The translations under genes were made by a program, and so were the position numbers. Under the pieces are notes generated by a model. The model saw nothing but the letters and a program-made list of their open reading frames with translations. It had not been told where the DNA came from and did not search any database. DNA of 64,000 bases, taken from assembly GCF_902460415.1 (NCBI RefSeq), contig NZ_CABPTY010000001.1, positions 716,275 through 780,274 on the forward strand. The letters are read 5' to 3'. Position 1 is the stretch's first letter. The number at the start of each line of letters is the position of its first letter. This document shows positions 56,169 to 64,000 of the stretch, in pieces. This DNA comes from Campylobacter_A concisus_Y (lineage in GTDB: Bacteria; Campylobacterota; Campylobacteria; Campylobacterales; Campylobacteraceae).

Positions 56169-56418
56169 AATTACCTAGCAAAATTTATTTGATAGGATTT
56201 TATTATGAAGTTTTTAATCAAAAAACTTTTAGTTTTATTTATTAGTTTGTCTAATCTATTATAAATTATAAAATAATAGACTGGCTCAATCGATCACTTG
56301 TTTAGATTTCAAAGATTGACTAATAGTTTAACAATTGTAAGTTAAAAGAACAACGATAAAAAGAAAAGGCTTTATTAACCAATGAAGTTAAAGGTGGTTT
56401 CTCGTTTCGTGAGCTGGA

Positions 56419-56424
56419 ATTATA
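56419..56424 (-). promoter_or_regulatory. Probable -10 box of the rRNA operon
   Basis: The minus strand reads CATATATAATTCC with a TATAAT hexamer about 250 bases ahead of the 16S 5' end. A C/G-rich discriminator-like stretch (CCAGCTCACG) follows. No -35 is evident. Confidence 0.45.
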
Positions 56425-56551
56425 TATGAGCAATACTTAAAGATAGTTGAAATAATTAGGGAATTTGAGAAAAATTGTTAGGCGCTTAAAAATTTTAAAG
56501 TATGTATTTTTATTAGTAGGCTTAAGGGTTTAGTTTTTGAAGTATAAATTT

Positions 56552-56569
56552 GGAGAGTTTTTGCTCTCC
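56552..56569 (-). terminator. Terminator of ridA
   Basis: GGAGAG (56552-56557) pairs with CTCTCC (56564-56569) over a 6-base loop, about 45 bases past the ridA stop. The following AAATTTATAC is only a weak run. Confidence 0.45.
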
Positions 56570-56614
56570 ATTATAATTAAGCATTAAATTATGTAAACTT
56601 TTACACAATATCTA

Positions 56615-56989
56615 TTAATAAGCCGCGATAAGCTCTATTTCCACAAGCGCATCTTTTGGCAAGGTTTTAACGGCTACTGTGCTTCTGGCAGGATAAGGCT
56701 CTTTAAAAAATTTAGCATACACAGTATTTACTTTAACAAAATCTGCCATATCTGCTAGAAATATTGTAGTCTTTACAGCATTATCAAAAGTAAGTCCTGC
56801 TTCAGCCAAGATATTTTTTAAATTTTCAAGTGATTGCTCAGCTTGAGCTTCTACGCTACTACCTGCAAACTCACCAGCTGGTGTGACACCAAGCTGACCT
56901 GAGATAAATAAAAATCCATTAACGCTTATCGCCTGAGAATATGGCCCAATCGCTTGTGGAGCTTTTTTTGTTGAGATTTGTTTTTTCAT
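56615..56989 (-). CDS. ridA: RidA (2-iminobutanoate/2-iminopropanoate deaminase)
   Basis: A 124-residue YjgF/YER057c/UK114 family trimeric enzyme that hydrolyses reactive enamines and imines from PLP enzymes. Typical parts: KAPQAIGPYSQAI, FISGQLGVTPAGE, EAQAEQSLENLKNILAEAG, and PARSTVAVKTLPKDALVEIELIA with the catalytic Arg and the final Glu. AAGGAG precedes the ATG. Confidence 0.94.
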   Translation of the reverse strand: MKKQISTKKAPQAIGPYSQAISVNGFLFISGQLGVTPAGEFAGSSVEAQAEQSLENLKNILAEAGLTFDNAVKTTIFLADMADFVKVNTVYAKFFKEPYPARSTVAVKTLPKDALVEIELIAAY

Positions 56990-57055
56990 ATTTTCTCCTT
57001 TTGAAATTTTTTAAAATCCTACTATAAATTTTCTAAATTTTTAGTCTCCAAAAGC

Positions 57056-57061
57056 TATAAT
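57056..57061 (+). promoter_or_regulatory. -10 box of the gene at 57086
   Basis: AGCTATAATGG: TATAAT hexamer 24 bases before the chosen ATG, with AAAAGG in between. Confidence 0.55.
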
Positions 57062-57085
57062 GGGCAAAATTTCAAAAGGATGAAG

Positions 57086-57559
57086 ATGCAAAATATACTC
57101 GCACCAAATGAGTTTTTAGATGATTATGTACTCAGTGCTGAGTTGGCTAAAAATGCCGGCATCTCATCAAATGCTTATCTTTTTTGGAAAAACGTCATAA
57201 GTGCTAAATTTGAAAACTCAAGAATAGTTTTTCTTAGAAAAAATAGCATTCCAGCCAAATTTCGAAACATTATAAAAACCTGCACACCTTTGAATGGACT
57301 TATTCCAACAGGCGTATTTTGCTCTTTTACCTCGCTTGCTCCTTCTCATCTTGTAGCAAAAAATGGCTCTAAGATCTACGAGCTCTTTAAATTTTATGAG
57401 ATTTGCGGCATCAAATTTATAGACTTGAAGAAATTTTATGATGATTTTAATCTTAGCTATTCTTATAGAATTTACATTGAAAAGTGTAAATTTTTTTCAC
57501 CTGCTCCATTTGAAAAACGCATAAAATTAACTGAAACGATGTGTCTTGGATATTACTAA
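57086..57559 (+). CDS. Protein of unknown function with a helix-turn-helix-like N-terminus
   Basis: 157 residues, soluble. The first 40 residues look like a small helix-turn-helix (DDYVLSAELAKNAGISSNAYLFWKNVI). The rest is basic and aromatic (KNSIPAKFRNIIKTC, KFYDDFNLSYSYRIYIEKCKFF) with five cysteines. The ATG at 57080 abuts AAAAGG, so ATG 57086 is preferred. It has its own promoter and terminator. No family recognised; a DNA-binding role is only a guess. Confidence 0.65.
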   Translation: MQNILAPNEFLDDYVLSAELAKNAGISSNAYLFWKNVISAKFENSRIVFLRKNSIPAKFRNIIKTCTPLNGLIPTGVFCSFTSLAPSHLVAKNGSKIYELFKFYEICGIKFIDLKKFYDDFNLSYSYRIYIEKCKFFSPAPFEKRIKLTETMCLGYY

Positions 57560-57562
57560 AGT

Positions 57563-57584
57563 CCGCTAGCTAGCTTGCTAGCGG
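57563..57584. terminator. Bidirectional terminator
   Basis: CCGCTAGC (57563-57570) pairs with GCTAGCGG (57577-57584) over a 6-base loop between two convergent genes. A short A/T stretch follows on each side. Confidence 0.65.
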
Positions 57585-57591
57585 GATAAAT

Positions 57592-58152
57592 TTATATCTT
57601 TTTGTAAGGTGCTTGCCCGACTTCATAGAAGTTATTACCTTCGCAGTCAATGGCAACTATTGCTGGGAAATCCTCAACTGTAAGCCTAGCAACTGCCTCT
57701 GGTCCTAGTTCTGGATAAGCCAGCACTTCATATTTTTTGATACTTTGACTAATGAGAGCTCCGATGCCGCCGATAGCAACCATATAAACACAGCATGATT
57801 TTTTCATAGCCTCGACTACTGCGTCACTCCTGTAGCCTTTACCGATCATACCATTTATACCAACTTCATTTATCATAGTTGGGGTGTATTTATCCATTCT
57901 GCCGCTTGTTGTTGGGCCTGCTGCGCCGATAGCTTGATTTGGCTTGGCTGGAGTTGGTCCAACATAGTAGATAGTCTCACCCTTTAGTTCAACTGGTAGT
58001 TTTTCGCCACGTGCCAATGTTTCAGTAAGTGCCTTATGTGCAGCGTCACGAGCTGCTATGATAGTGCCTGATATTAGGACATTGTCGCCTGCTTTTAGGC
58101 TCTTTACCACCTCTTTATTAAATGGTGCTGTTATTCTTTTTACTTCTGACAT
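57592..58152 (-). CDS. Class I fumarate hydratase, beta subunit
   Basis: A 186-residue Fe-S hydro-lyase C-terminal domain as a separate chain. Motifs: LISGTIIAARDAAHKAL, IYYVGPTPAKPNQAIGAAGPTTSGRMD, MIGKGYRSDAVVEAM, DCEGNNFYE. It pairs with the alpha subunit encoded nine bases upstream. The substrate could be fumarate or tartrate; in Campylobacter fumarate is more likely. Confidence 0.87.
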   Translation of the reverse strand: MSEVKRITAPFNKEVVKSLKAGDNVLISGTIIAARDAAHKALTETLARGEKLPVELKGETIYYVGPTPAKPNQAIGAAGPTTSGRMDKYTPTMINEVGINGMIGKGYRSDAVVEAMKKSCCVYMVAIGGIGALISQSIKKYEVLAYPELGPEAVARLTVEDFPAIVAIDCEGNNFYEVGQAPYKKI

Positions 58153-58161
58153 TTTTTCTCC

Positions 58162-59007
58162 TTAAAGCTCAGCGTCTGCGTGGCGTGCAGCGTGGCAGTT
58201 GATGTTTATAGCAACAGGAAGACCTGCTATGTGGGTTGGATACCACTCGACATTTACTTTAACAGCAGTGGTGTCACCACCAAGTCCTTGAGGACCAACA
58301 CCAGTTTTGCAAGCAAGCTCTAGTAGCTCGTCTTCTAATTTGGCATATCTTGGATCAGAATTTTTACTATCGACTGAACGAACTGCTGCTTCTTTTGCCA
58401 AAAGTGCTGCCTTATCCATCGTACCACCTATGCCAACACCTATTGTTAGTGGAGGACAGGCGTTTGGTCCAGCGTATTTTACAGCCTCTAAAAAGACTTT
58501 TTTTACACCCTCTATACCATCAGCTGGTACAAGCATTTTTAAAACCGATTTATTCTCACTACCAAAACCTTTTGGAGCTACTTTTATCTTTAGCTTATCT
58601 CCTGGTACGATCCTAGTGTGAATGACGGCTGGAGTGTTGTTTGTGGTATTTTTTCTCTCAAAAAGTGGCTCAGCAACGACTGACTTTCTTAGGTAGCCCC
58701 CAATGTAGCCTTCCGCAATGCCCTCATTTATCGCATCTTCAATATATCCACCCTCAATATGCACATCTTGGCCGATCTGCACAAAAACAACCGTCATGCC
58801 TGTATCTTGGCATATAGGCGCAACGCCCTCTTCTGCTAGCTTAGCATTTTGTAAAATTTTGCCCAAAATATCTTTACCTAGAGACGAGCTTTCGCTACTT
58901 TGAGCCTTTGTAAAAGCAGCCTTTAAATCTGGCGTCACAACATAACAGGCCTGTTTGCAAAGCTTGGCAACGACTTCTCTTATATCTTTTACATTTATTA
59001 TTCTCAT
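58162..59007 (-). CDS. Class I fumarate hydratase, alpha subunit
   Basis: 281 residues, the catalytic [4Fe-4S] part of two-subunit class I fumarase. PICQDTGMTVVFV holds one cluster cysteine, PNACPPLTIGVGIGG another, and ELACKTGVGPQGLGGDTTAVKV the third. It belongs to the TCA cycle beside gltA. AGGAG lies ahead of the ATG. A class II FumC is known in C. jejuni, so this may be an additional or alternative enzyme. Confidence 0.87.
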   Translation of the reverse strand: MRIINVKDIREVVAKLCKQACYVVTPDLKAAFTKAQSSESSSLGKDILGKILQNAKLAEEGVAPICQDTGMTVVFVQIGQDVHIEGGYIEDAINEGIAEGYIGGYLRKSVVAEPLFERKNTTNNTPAVIHTRIVPGDKLKIKVAPKGFGSENKSVLKMLVPADGIEGVKKVFLEAVKYAGPNACPPLTIGVGIGGTMDKAALLAKEAAVRSVDSKNSDPRYAKLEDELLELACKTGVGPQGLGGDTTAVKVNVEWYPTHIAGLPVAININCHAARHADAEL

Positions 59008-59218
59008 CTTTACTCCTCGTAAAAAACAATTTTTAATTATATTAACTATATTTAAAATTTAAGATTAAATTTTACTGCTAGATATCTACTCGAAAAATTT
59101 ATATGAGTTTATTTTGCTTGACTACAACTAGAAGACTTGTCTAAAACAAATTTAATAAAATAAGCGATAGCGAAAATTGAGTCTAGAACATCACAATATT
59201 GATAGAAATTTACATAAC

Positions 59219-59236
59219 ATGGCTTATTTAAGCCAT
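59219..59236 (-). terminator. Hairpin behind the CNNM/CorC gene
   Basis: ATGGCTTA (59219-59226) pairs with TAAGCCAT (59229-59236), two-base loop, 13 bases after the stop. No T run. The 240 bases from here to the fumarase gene hold nothing else recognisable. Confidence 0.45.
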
Positions 59237-59248
59237 AAATATATAAAT

Positions 59249-60589
59249 TTAAGACTGAATGCTCTCCTCTTCATTTTTTATCTTTTTTCTAACTTTAACT
59301 CGTGAGATACTGGCTCCATCCATCTTTCTTACTTCGTAGTAGCAGTTTTCATCCTCGATCTTGTCCCCAACTACTGGCAAACGACCGATTAAGTTGAAGA
59401 CATATCCACCGATTGTAACTTGATCTGTCTCTTCATCAAAGCTTATACCAAGAACCTCTTCTACGCTCTCTAGATCGTATCTGCCTTGAAATTCGTAAAT
59501 ATTGTCATTTATCTTTTTGTAGTGTTGATCGACTTCATCGTGCTCGTCATTAAAATCACCAAGCACCTCTTCCATTATATCTTCCATCGTAAGAAGTCCG
59601 GCTGTACCGCCATACTCATCAACTACGAGTGCAGCTGAAATTTGCTCTTTATTCATCATTACAAGCACCTTTGATATAGAGAGGCTCTCAGGCACGATGA
59701 CAAATTTACGAACAATTGAGTCAAAACTCTTCTCTTTATCTTTGCTAAAGTGAAGTTGCAAAATATCTCTAATGTGTATCATGCCCAAAATAATATCTTT
59801 TGAGCCGTCTATATAAGGAAAGCGAGTGTATTTTGACTCAAATACAACTTGTAAATTCTCCTCAAAACTCTTTTGTTTATTTATGCAGATCATATCGCGC
59901 CTTGGCGTCATGATCTCTTTTGCGACTGTGTCACTAAAATCAACTGCATTTTTAATGATCTCAGTCTCAAAACTATCAAGTACGCCACCCTTTAAGCTCT
60001 CGCCAACGATGATTTTTATCTCTTCTTCAGAGTGCGCTAGCTCATTCTCTTTAGCTGGCTGGATACCTAAAATTTTAAGTCCAATGGTCGCTAAAATATC
60101 AAAAAGCTTAATTACAGGAGAAAATAGCACCCAAAAAAAGTGAAGTGGACGAGCAATTTTTAACACTGAAGTCTCGGCCTTTGCTATAGCAACTGACTTT
60201 GGCACAAGCTCACCCATTACAACGTGAAGTAGCGTAATAAGCGTAAATGCGATCGCAAAACCAACCGTATGAACTAAGATATCACTAAAGTTGAAGAAAT
60301 TTTTAAGTGGGGCTTCTATAAGTCTTGCGACTGCTGGCTCACCGATCCAACCAAGAGCAAGTGAGCTTAGTGTGATACCAAGCTGAGTGGCACTAAGATA
60401 AGTATCAAGCTTGTTCGACATCTCGAAAGCAAGCTGAGCGTTTGGCTTTTTCTCTTTGATAAGCTCTTCAAGTCTAGACTTACGAACTTTAACAAGAGAA
60501 AATTCTGATAAAACAAAAAAGGCATTTAGTAAAATGAATACAACGGCAAGTATTACCATTAAAAGCGAATTATCGCTACTGGGGTTCAA
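59249..60589 (-). CDS. CNNM/CorC (hemolysin C-like) membrane protein
   Basis: 446 residues. N-terminal CNNM membrane domain (about 1-195, LMVILAVVFILLNAFFVLSEFSLVKVRKSRLEEL). A CBS pair spans about 205-330 (IMTPRRDMICINK and LVVDEYGGTAGLLTMEDIMEE), and a CorC/HlyC domain about 345-435 (YEFQGRYDLESVEEVLG). These proteins are linked to Mg2+/Co2+ efflux; the TlyC hemolysin label is historical. It starts at TTG 60589 with AAGGA seven bases upstream. Confidence 0.88.
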   Translation of the reverse strand: MNPSSDNSLLMVILAVVFILLNAFFVLSEFSLVKVRKSRLEELIKEKKPNAQLAFEMSNKLDTYLSATQLGITLSSLALGWIGEPAVARLIEAPLKNFFNFSDILVHTVGFAIAFTLITLLHVVMGELVPKSVAIAKAETSVLKIARPLHFFWVLFSPVIKLFDILATIGLKILGIQPAKENELAHSEEEIKIIVGESLKGGVLDSFETEIIKNAVDFSDTVAKEIMTPRRDMICINKQKSFEENLQVVFESKYTRFPYIDGSKDIILGMIHIRDILQLHFSKDKEKSFDSIVRKFVIVPESLSISKVLVMMNKEQISAALVVDEYGGTAGLLTMEDIMEEVLGDFNDEHDEVDQHYKKINDNIYEFQGRYDLESVEEVLGISFDEETDQVTIGGYVFNLIGRLPVVGDKIEDENCYYEVRKMDGASISRVKVRKKIKNEEESIQS

Positions 60590-60760
60590 TTATGATCCTT
60601 AAGAGTTAAAAATTTTTGCCTGATTATAGCAAATTTATATTTAGCGGTCAAATTAGCCGCGCCCAAAAGTAACAACATTTCTTAAATTTAAGATTTATAA
60701 AAAGTTCTTAAATCATATTTTGATAACATTATTTTCATCACTAAATATATGGATTTTACA

Positions 60761-62074
60761 ATGAGCAAAAAGAATTTTTCATCGCGTTGGGCATTTATAT
60801 TGGCTTGTGTTGGATCAGCAGTTGGCATGGCAAATGTCTGGGGCTTTCCTTATAAACTTGGCACAAATGGCGGTGCAGCGTTTTTACTCATCTATGTTTT
60901 TTTCATAGCTCTTTTTTCATATGTTGGTCTGAGTGCGGAGTATGCGATCGGTAGACGTGCAAAAACTGGTACGCTTGGATCATATAAATATGCTTGGCAA
61001 AGTAGAAATTTAGGCGTATTTGGCAGTATTATTGGCTGGCTTCCGCTTGCTGGCTCACTTTGTATAGCCATCGGTTACGCAGTCATCATCGCCTACGTAC
61101 TAAAAGCCCTTACCCAGGCGCTTACTGGCTCATTTATGAGCGTTGATACGAATGTTTGGTTTAACTCATTTGCACTTCAAGATTACTCAGTCTTGCCTTA
61201 TCATTTTATCATCGTTGTTGGCACGCTTCTTACACTATTTTTTGGGGCAAAAAGTATCGAAAAAACAAATCAAATAATGATGCCACTGTTTTTCGTATTG
61301 TTTAGCATTTTGGCTATAAATGTCGCAATGCTACCAAATGCATTTGATGGATATAAATTCCTTTTTATCCCTGACTTTAGTAAGCTTGCAGACCCAATGG
61401 TATGGGTTTCTGCGATGGGTCAAGCCTTTTTCTCGCTCTCTATCACAGGATCTGGCATGATAGTTTATGGGGCTTACCTTTCAAAAGATGAAGATATCGT
61501 TGAGAGTGCTAAAACTACGGCTTTTTTTGATACTATCGCAGCTCTTGTGGCCGCTCTTGTTATGATCCCAGCAGTCTTTGCCTATGCTATGGATCCAGCC
61601 GAAGGTCCAAAGCTACTTTTTGTAACGCTTCCAAAAATTTTACAAAATATGATCGGCGGTCAAATTTTTGCGATCATACTATTTACAGCAGTCATCTTTG
61701 GCGGTATCACCTCGCTTCAAAATATGTTTGAGGTCGTGGCTGAGTCGCTTATGCATAAATTTCCGTTTCTTAACAGATTTTGGACACTCACGCTACTTTG
61801 TGCAGTTTGCTTTGGCATAGGAGCATTTATGGAGCCTATTAGCAGTTGGGGACCTTGGATGGACTTTGTGTCGATCTATATCATCCCAATCGGTGCGGTA
61901 ATCGGTGCTATTTCTTGGTTTTGGATCATAAAAAAAGAAGAAATTTTAGACGAGGTAAATTCAGGAGCAAATAAATCTTATGGTAATTTCTGGTATTTTG
62001 TAGGTAAATTTATCTACGTTCCGCTAACATTTTTACTTTGTATCATAGCTGTAAGTAAGGGAATTTCTTTTTAA
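60761..62074 (+). CDS. Sodium-dependent transporter (NSS/SNF family)
   Basis: A 437-residue LeuT-fold transporter with about 11-12 helices. The N-terminus SSRWAFILACVGSAVGMANVWGFPYKLGTNGGAAFLL is the first helix with the unwound sodium and substrate site. SLSITGSGMIVYGAYL marks helix 6. Substrates are usually amino acids; which one is not readable. ATG 60761 is preferred over 60749 because GGA lies seven bases before it. Confidence 0.9.
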   Translation: MSKKNFSSRWAFILACVGSAVGMANVWGFPYKLGTNGGAAFLLIYVFFIALFSYVGLSAEYAIGRRAKTGTLGSYKYAWQSRNLGVFGSIIGWLPLAGSLCIAIGYAVIIAYVLKALTQALTGSFMSVDTNVWFNSFALQDYSVLPYHFIIVVGTLLTLFFGAKSIEKTNQIMMPLFFVLFSILAINVAMLPNAFDGYKFLFIPDFSKLADPMVWVSAMGQAFFSLSITGSGMIVYGAYLSKDEDIVESAKTTAFFDTIAALVAALVMIPAVFAYAMDPAEGPKLLFVTLPKILQNMIGGQIFAIILFTAVIFGGITSLQNMFEVVAESLMHKFPFLNRFWTLTLLCAVCFGIGAFMEPISSWGPWMDFVSIYIIPIGAVIGAISWFWIIKKEEILDEVNSGANKSYGNFWYFVGKFIYVPLTFLLCIIAVSKGISF

Positions 62075-62118
62075 ATTTAGCTCGCCAAAAAATGAGCTAA
62101 ATTTAAAAATTTTTGAAG

Positions 62119-62565
62119 TTATCTTAGTTTTTTTGTGCCGATGTAAGTGGCAAAAATTTCTTGTGAGCCATCTTTTTTAAATAAAATAACATCGTATTGC
62201 TCAGCTTTACTGCCTTGCTCCATACCTTGGCTCTCCATCGGCATGCCAGGCACTGCGATACCAACTACATCTTTTGGCTTAAGCTCTAGTAGGCGCTTTA
62301 CCTCATCAGCTGGAACGTGACCTTCTATGATATATCCATCGATGATTGCTGTATGGCAGCTTGAAAGCTCTAGCGGCACATTAAATTCTTTCTTAACTTT
62401 AGCTATATCATCTACTTTTATGACCTCTTCGCTAAATCCAGCCTTCTGCATCGCCTCACCCCAGCTAGTACAACATCCACAAGTTGGGCTTTTATAGACT
62501 TTCATATCAGCCGCGAACGCAAGTGTTGCAAAAAAGCCAAGAGCCAAAAATGCTAATTTCTTCAT
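62119..62565 (-). CDS. DUF411 metal-binding periplasmic protein
   Basis: 148 residues with a signal peptide (about 1-18, LGFFATLAFA). The start of the mature domain is MKVYKSPTCGCCTSWGEAMQ, giving the C-x-C-C cluster of DUF411. LSSCHTAIIDGYIIEGHVPADEV and GIAVPGMPMESQGME complete the family. Members often lie by copper resistance genes, but none is here. The second ATG is used because the signal peptide fits either. It likely binds copper or a similar metal (inference). Confidence 0.85.
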   Translation of the reverse strand: MKKLAFLALGFFATLAFAADMKVYKSPTCGCCTSWGEAMQKAGFSEEVIKVDDIAKVKKEFNVPLELSSCHTAIIDGYIIEGHVPADEVKRLLELKPKDVVGIAVPGMPMESQGMEQGSKAEQYDVILFKKDGSQEIFATYIGTKKLR

Positions 62566-62641
62566 CATTTTCCTTTACCTAAAATTTGCAAAATGATATA
62601 GCTCACATTTAAATTTTATATAAATGCTTAATATTGCTTGC

Positions 62642-62647
62642 TATAAT
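62642..62647 (+). promoter_or_regulatory. -10 box of the SbmA/BacA gene
   Basis: GCTATAATTCG: TATAAT hexamer 27 bases before the ATG. AAAAGG follows. Confidence 0.6.
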
Positions 62648-62673
62648 TCGCCAAAATTTACAAAAGGCACTTT

Positions 62674-63642
62674 ATGTTTTCATCATTTTTTAAAGATAAA
62701 AAATGGGCACTCTGGGCTTATGGCGGAGCGATATTTATCATCTTGCTTCTTGTCTATCAAACACACCTAAATGTCCGTATAAACGAGTGGTATAAAAATT
62801 TCTACGACATCGTGCAAAACTCAAAAGATCATGATGTAAGTGAGTTTTGGCGAGAAATTTTTAACTTTATAAAAATCGCTATGCCTTATGTCGTGACTTA
62901 CACTGTGATCTCGTTTTTTGCTAGCCACTGGGTCTTTCGCTGGAGAGAGGCGATGACGTTTAGATATCTAAAATTTTGGCAAAACTGCAAAAGTGACATC
63001 GAAGGCAGTTCGCAGCGTATCCAAGAAGATGTCTACCGCTTTGCTAAAATAATGGAAAGCCTTGGCGTGCAGGTTTTAAGGGCGATCATGACGCTAATAG
63101 CCTTTATACCAGTGCTTTGGGAGCTAAGTAAGAGCGTGAGTTTGCCTTACATCAAAGATATCGAAGGCTCGCTTGTTTATATCGCTTTAATAATTAGCAT
63201 CGGTGGCTTAATTATTTCGTGGTTTGTGGGCATTAAACTCCCACATATCGAGTATAACAACCAAAAAGCAGAAGCGGCATTTAGAAAAGAGCTGGTTTAC
63301 GGCGAAGATGATAAGTCTAAATTCTGTCAGCCAAACATCATGCTAGAGCTTTTTACGGGCGTAAAGTTAAATTATTACAAACTATTTTTGCACTATGGCT
63401 ACTTTAACCTTTGGCTCATCTCTTTTTCACAAATTCTTGTAATCGTACCTTATGTCATCATGGGAAATGGCCTATTTAGCGGCCTTATAACGCTTGGTGT
63501 GCTTATACAAGCTAGCAATGCTTTTTCTCAAGTTAGAGAGAGTTTTAGCGTCTTTATCGATAACTGGACGACAATAACGGAGCTAAGATCTGTAAATAAA
63601 CGTTTGAGAGAATTTGAGAGAAATATAGACTATAAGGCGTAA
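62674..63642 (+). CDS. SbmA/BacA-like peptide transporter
   Basis: 322 residues with about six to seven membrane segments. The family block VRINEWYKNFYDIVQNS and FFASHWVFRWREAMTFRYLKFWQ, plus GSSQRIQEDVYRFA, matches the SbmA/BacA domain. Members import proline-rich peptides, bleomycin and other hydrophilic cargo with the proton gradient. It is shorter than E. coli SbmA (406) but the core is complete. No ATPase domain is attached. Confidence 0.85.
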   Translation: MFSSFFKDKKWALWAYGGAIFIILLLVYQTHLNVRINEWYKNFYDIVQNSKDHDVSEFWREIFNFIKIAMPYVVTYTVISFFASHWVFRWREAMTFRYLKFWQNCKSDIEGSSQRIQEDVYRFAKIMESLGVQVLRAIMTLIAFIPVLWELSKSVSLPYIKDIEGSLVYIALIISIGGLIISWFVGIKLPHIEYNNQKAEAAFRKELVYGEDDKSKFCQPNIMLELFTGVKLNYYKLFLHYGYFNLWLISFSQILVIVPYVIMGNGLFSGLITLGVLIQASNAFSQVRESFSVFIDNWTTITELRSVNKRLREFERNIDYKA

Positions 63643-63962
63643 GGGTTAAATTTAAGATATAGCGTCTAAATTTTGATTTATGCGGTCATAAACCAAGCAG
63701 CACACTGAATACACTTTGTCATCAGGTAAGTATCAGGCAAATTTTAAAATTAGAGCTGGCATATCACGGCTCTAAATTTAGTGGCAAGTAGCTACGAGAC
63801 CTAAATTTAGCAGTCTGCTAAGGCGAGTGAATGAGATTTTAAAATTTGCAAAAAATAAATTTCTATTTTTGAAATCACAAAATTTAAATTTATCCATTCG
63901 TTTAACAATGCATATCCAACACAAGTTATAATACGCGAAATTTTAATCCAAAAAAGGAAAAA
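63643..63962. other. Intergenic stretch with repeat copy D
   Basis: About 320 bases without a gene. The middle is the inverted repeat copy at 63735-63850; TATAAT at 63927-63932 serves the next gene. The flanks hold nothing recognisable. Confidence 0.5.
63735..63850 (-). repeat. Intergenic repeat, copy D (inverted)
   Basis: On the minus strand it reads TGCAAATTTTAAAAT, CATTCACTCGC, GGTCTCGTAGCTACTTGCCACT and AGAGCCG in the same order as copies A and B. Similarity is weaker in between. It covers only the left third of the unit and lacks the GC-rich hairpin. Confidence 0.6.
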
Positions 63963-64000
63963 ATGAAAAAAATTTTACTTATGTTATTAACAGCTAGCAT
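63963..64000 (+). CDS. Start of an exported protein (partial)
   Basis: ATG 63963 with AAAAAGGA just upstream and a TATAAT box at 63927-63932. The 12 visible residues (MKKILLMLLTAS) look like the start of a signal peptide. The gene continues past the window; nothing more can be said. Confidence 0.65.
   Translation, partial: MKKILLMLLTAS

Larger units (their letters stand above)
56169..56614. other. rRNA leader and upstream region
   Basis: No gene. The first 250 bases would be the 16S leader. The rest reaches the end of ridA. Apart from the promoter at 56419 and the hairpin at 56552, I see nothing that can be named. Confidence 0.5.

Overview
This window comes from the chromosome of a Campylobacter-type epsilonproteobacterium. 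I place it close to Campylobacter concisus from gene content and style; no search was run. The DNA is AT-rich, genes are tightly packed with many ATGA and TAATG overlaps, TTG starts are common, and -10 boxes read TATAAT with no clear -35. Lineage markers include the legionaminic acid (Leg/Ptm) flagellin-glycosylation locus, a single XerH recombinase, the futalosine-route gene mqnD, the recA-eno-ftsB-like-AMIN order, an mlaA-mlaC-RND cluster and a selenocysteine tRNA.

Layout. 1-8.0 kb: a one-direction operon for CMP-legionaminic acid (legB end, legC, legH, a MaoC-like hydratase, legI, legG, ptmE, ptmF, legF, ptmA), convergent with flagellin (8.2-9.7 kb, sigma-28 promoter). 9.9-18.1 kb: topA, bioB-crcB between copies of a degenerate intergenic repeat, a small exported protein, a cation/proton antiporter, gltA and cysQ. 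18.1-23.7 kb (minus): a large methyltransferase, a peroxiredoxin-like protein and a molybdate operon (modE-modA-mop-modC-modB). 23.9-27.6 kb: phospholipid transport genes. 27.6-29.8 kb: a BON lipoprotein, tRNA-Sec and a second ModA/ModB-like pair with no ATPase. 29.9-38.6 kb: pncB, mqnD, fliQ, murB, recA, eno, an ftsB-like gene, an AMIN-domain protein with four bacterial N-glycosylation sequons, and xerH. 39-50.7 kb: glycerate kinase and permease, pldA, mobA, a SemiSWEET, leuC, a TonB-dependent siderophore receptor, an NFACT/Rqc2-like gene, two unknown small genes and a ComEA-like protein. 50.9-56.2 kb (minus): a complete rRNA operon 16S-Ile-Ala-23S-5S. 56.6-64 kb: ridA, an unknown gene, two-subunit class I fumarase, a CNNM/CorC protein, a sodium-dependent transporter, a DUF411 protein and an SbmA/BacA-like transporter.

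How parts fit together. The Leg operon would supply the nine-carbon sugar that decorates the flagellin encoded head-to-head with it. Two molybdate/tungstate-type uptake loci, mobA and tRNA-Sec suggest investment in a Mo/W- and selenocysteine-dependent enzyme such as formate dehydrogenase, whose gene lies outside the window. The least explained elements are a MaoC hydratase placed next to the Leg N-acyltransferase gene, and a four-member degenerate intergenic repeat family with a G/C-rich hairpin.
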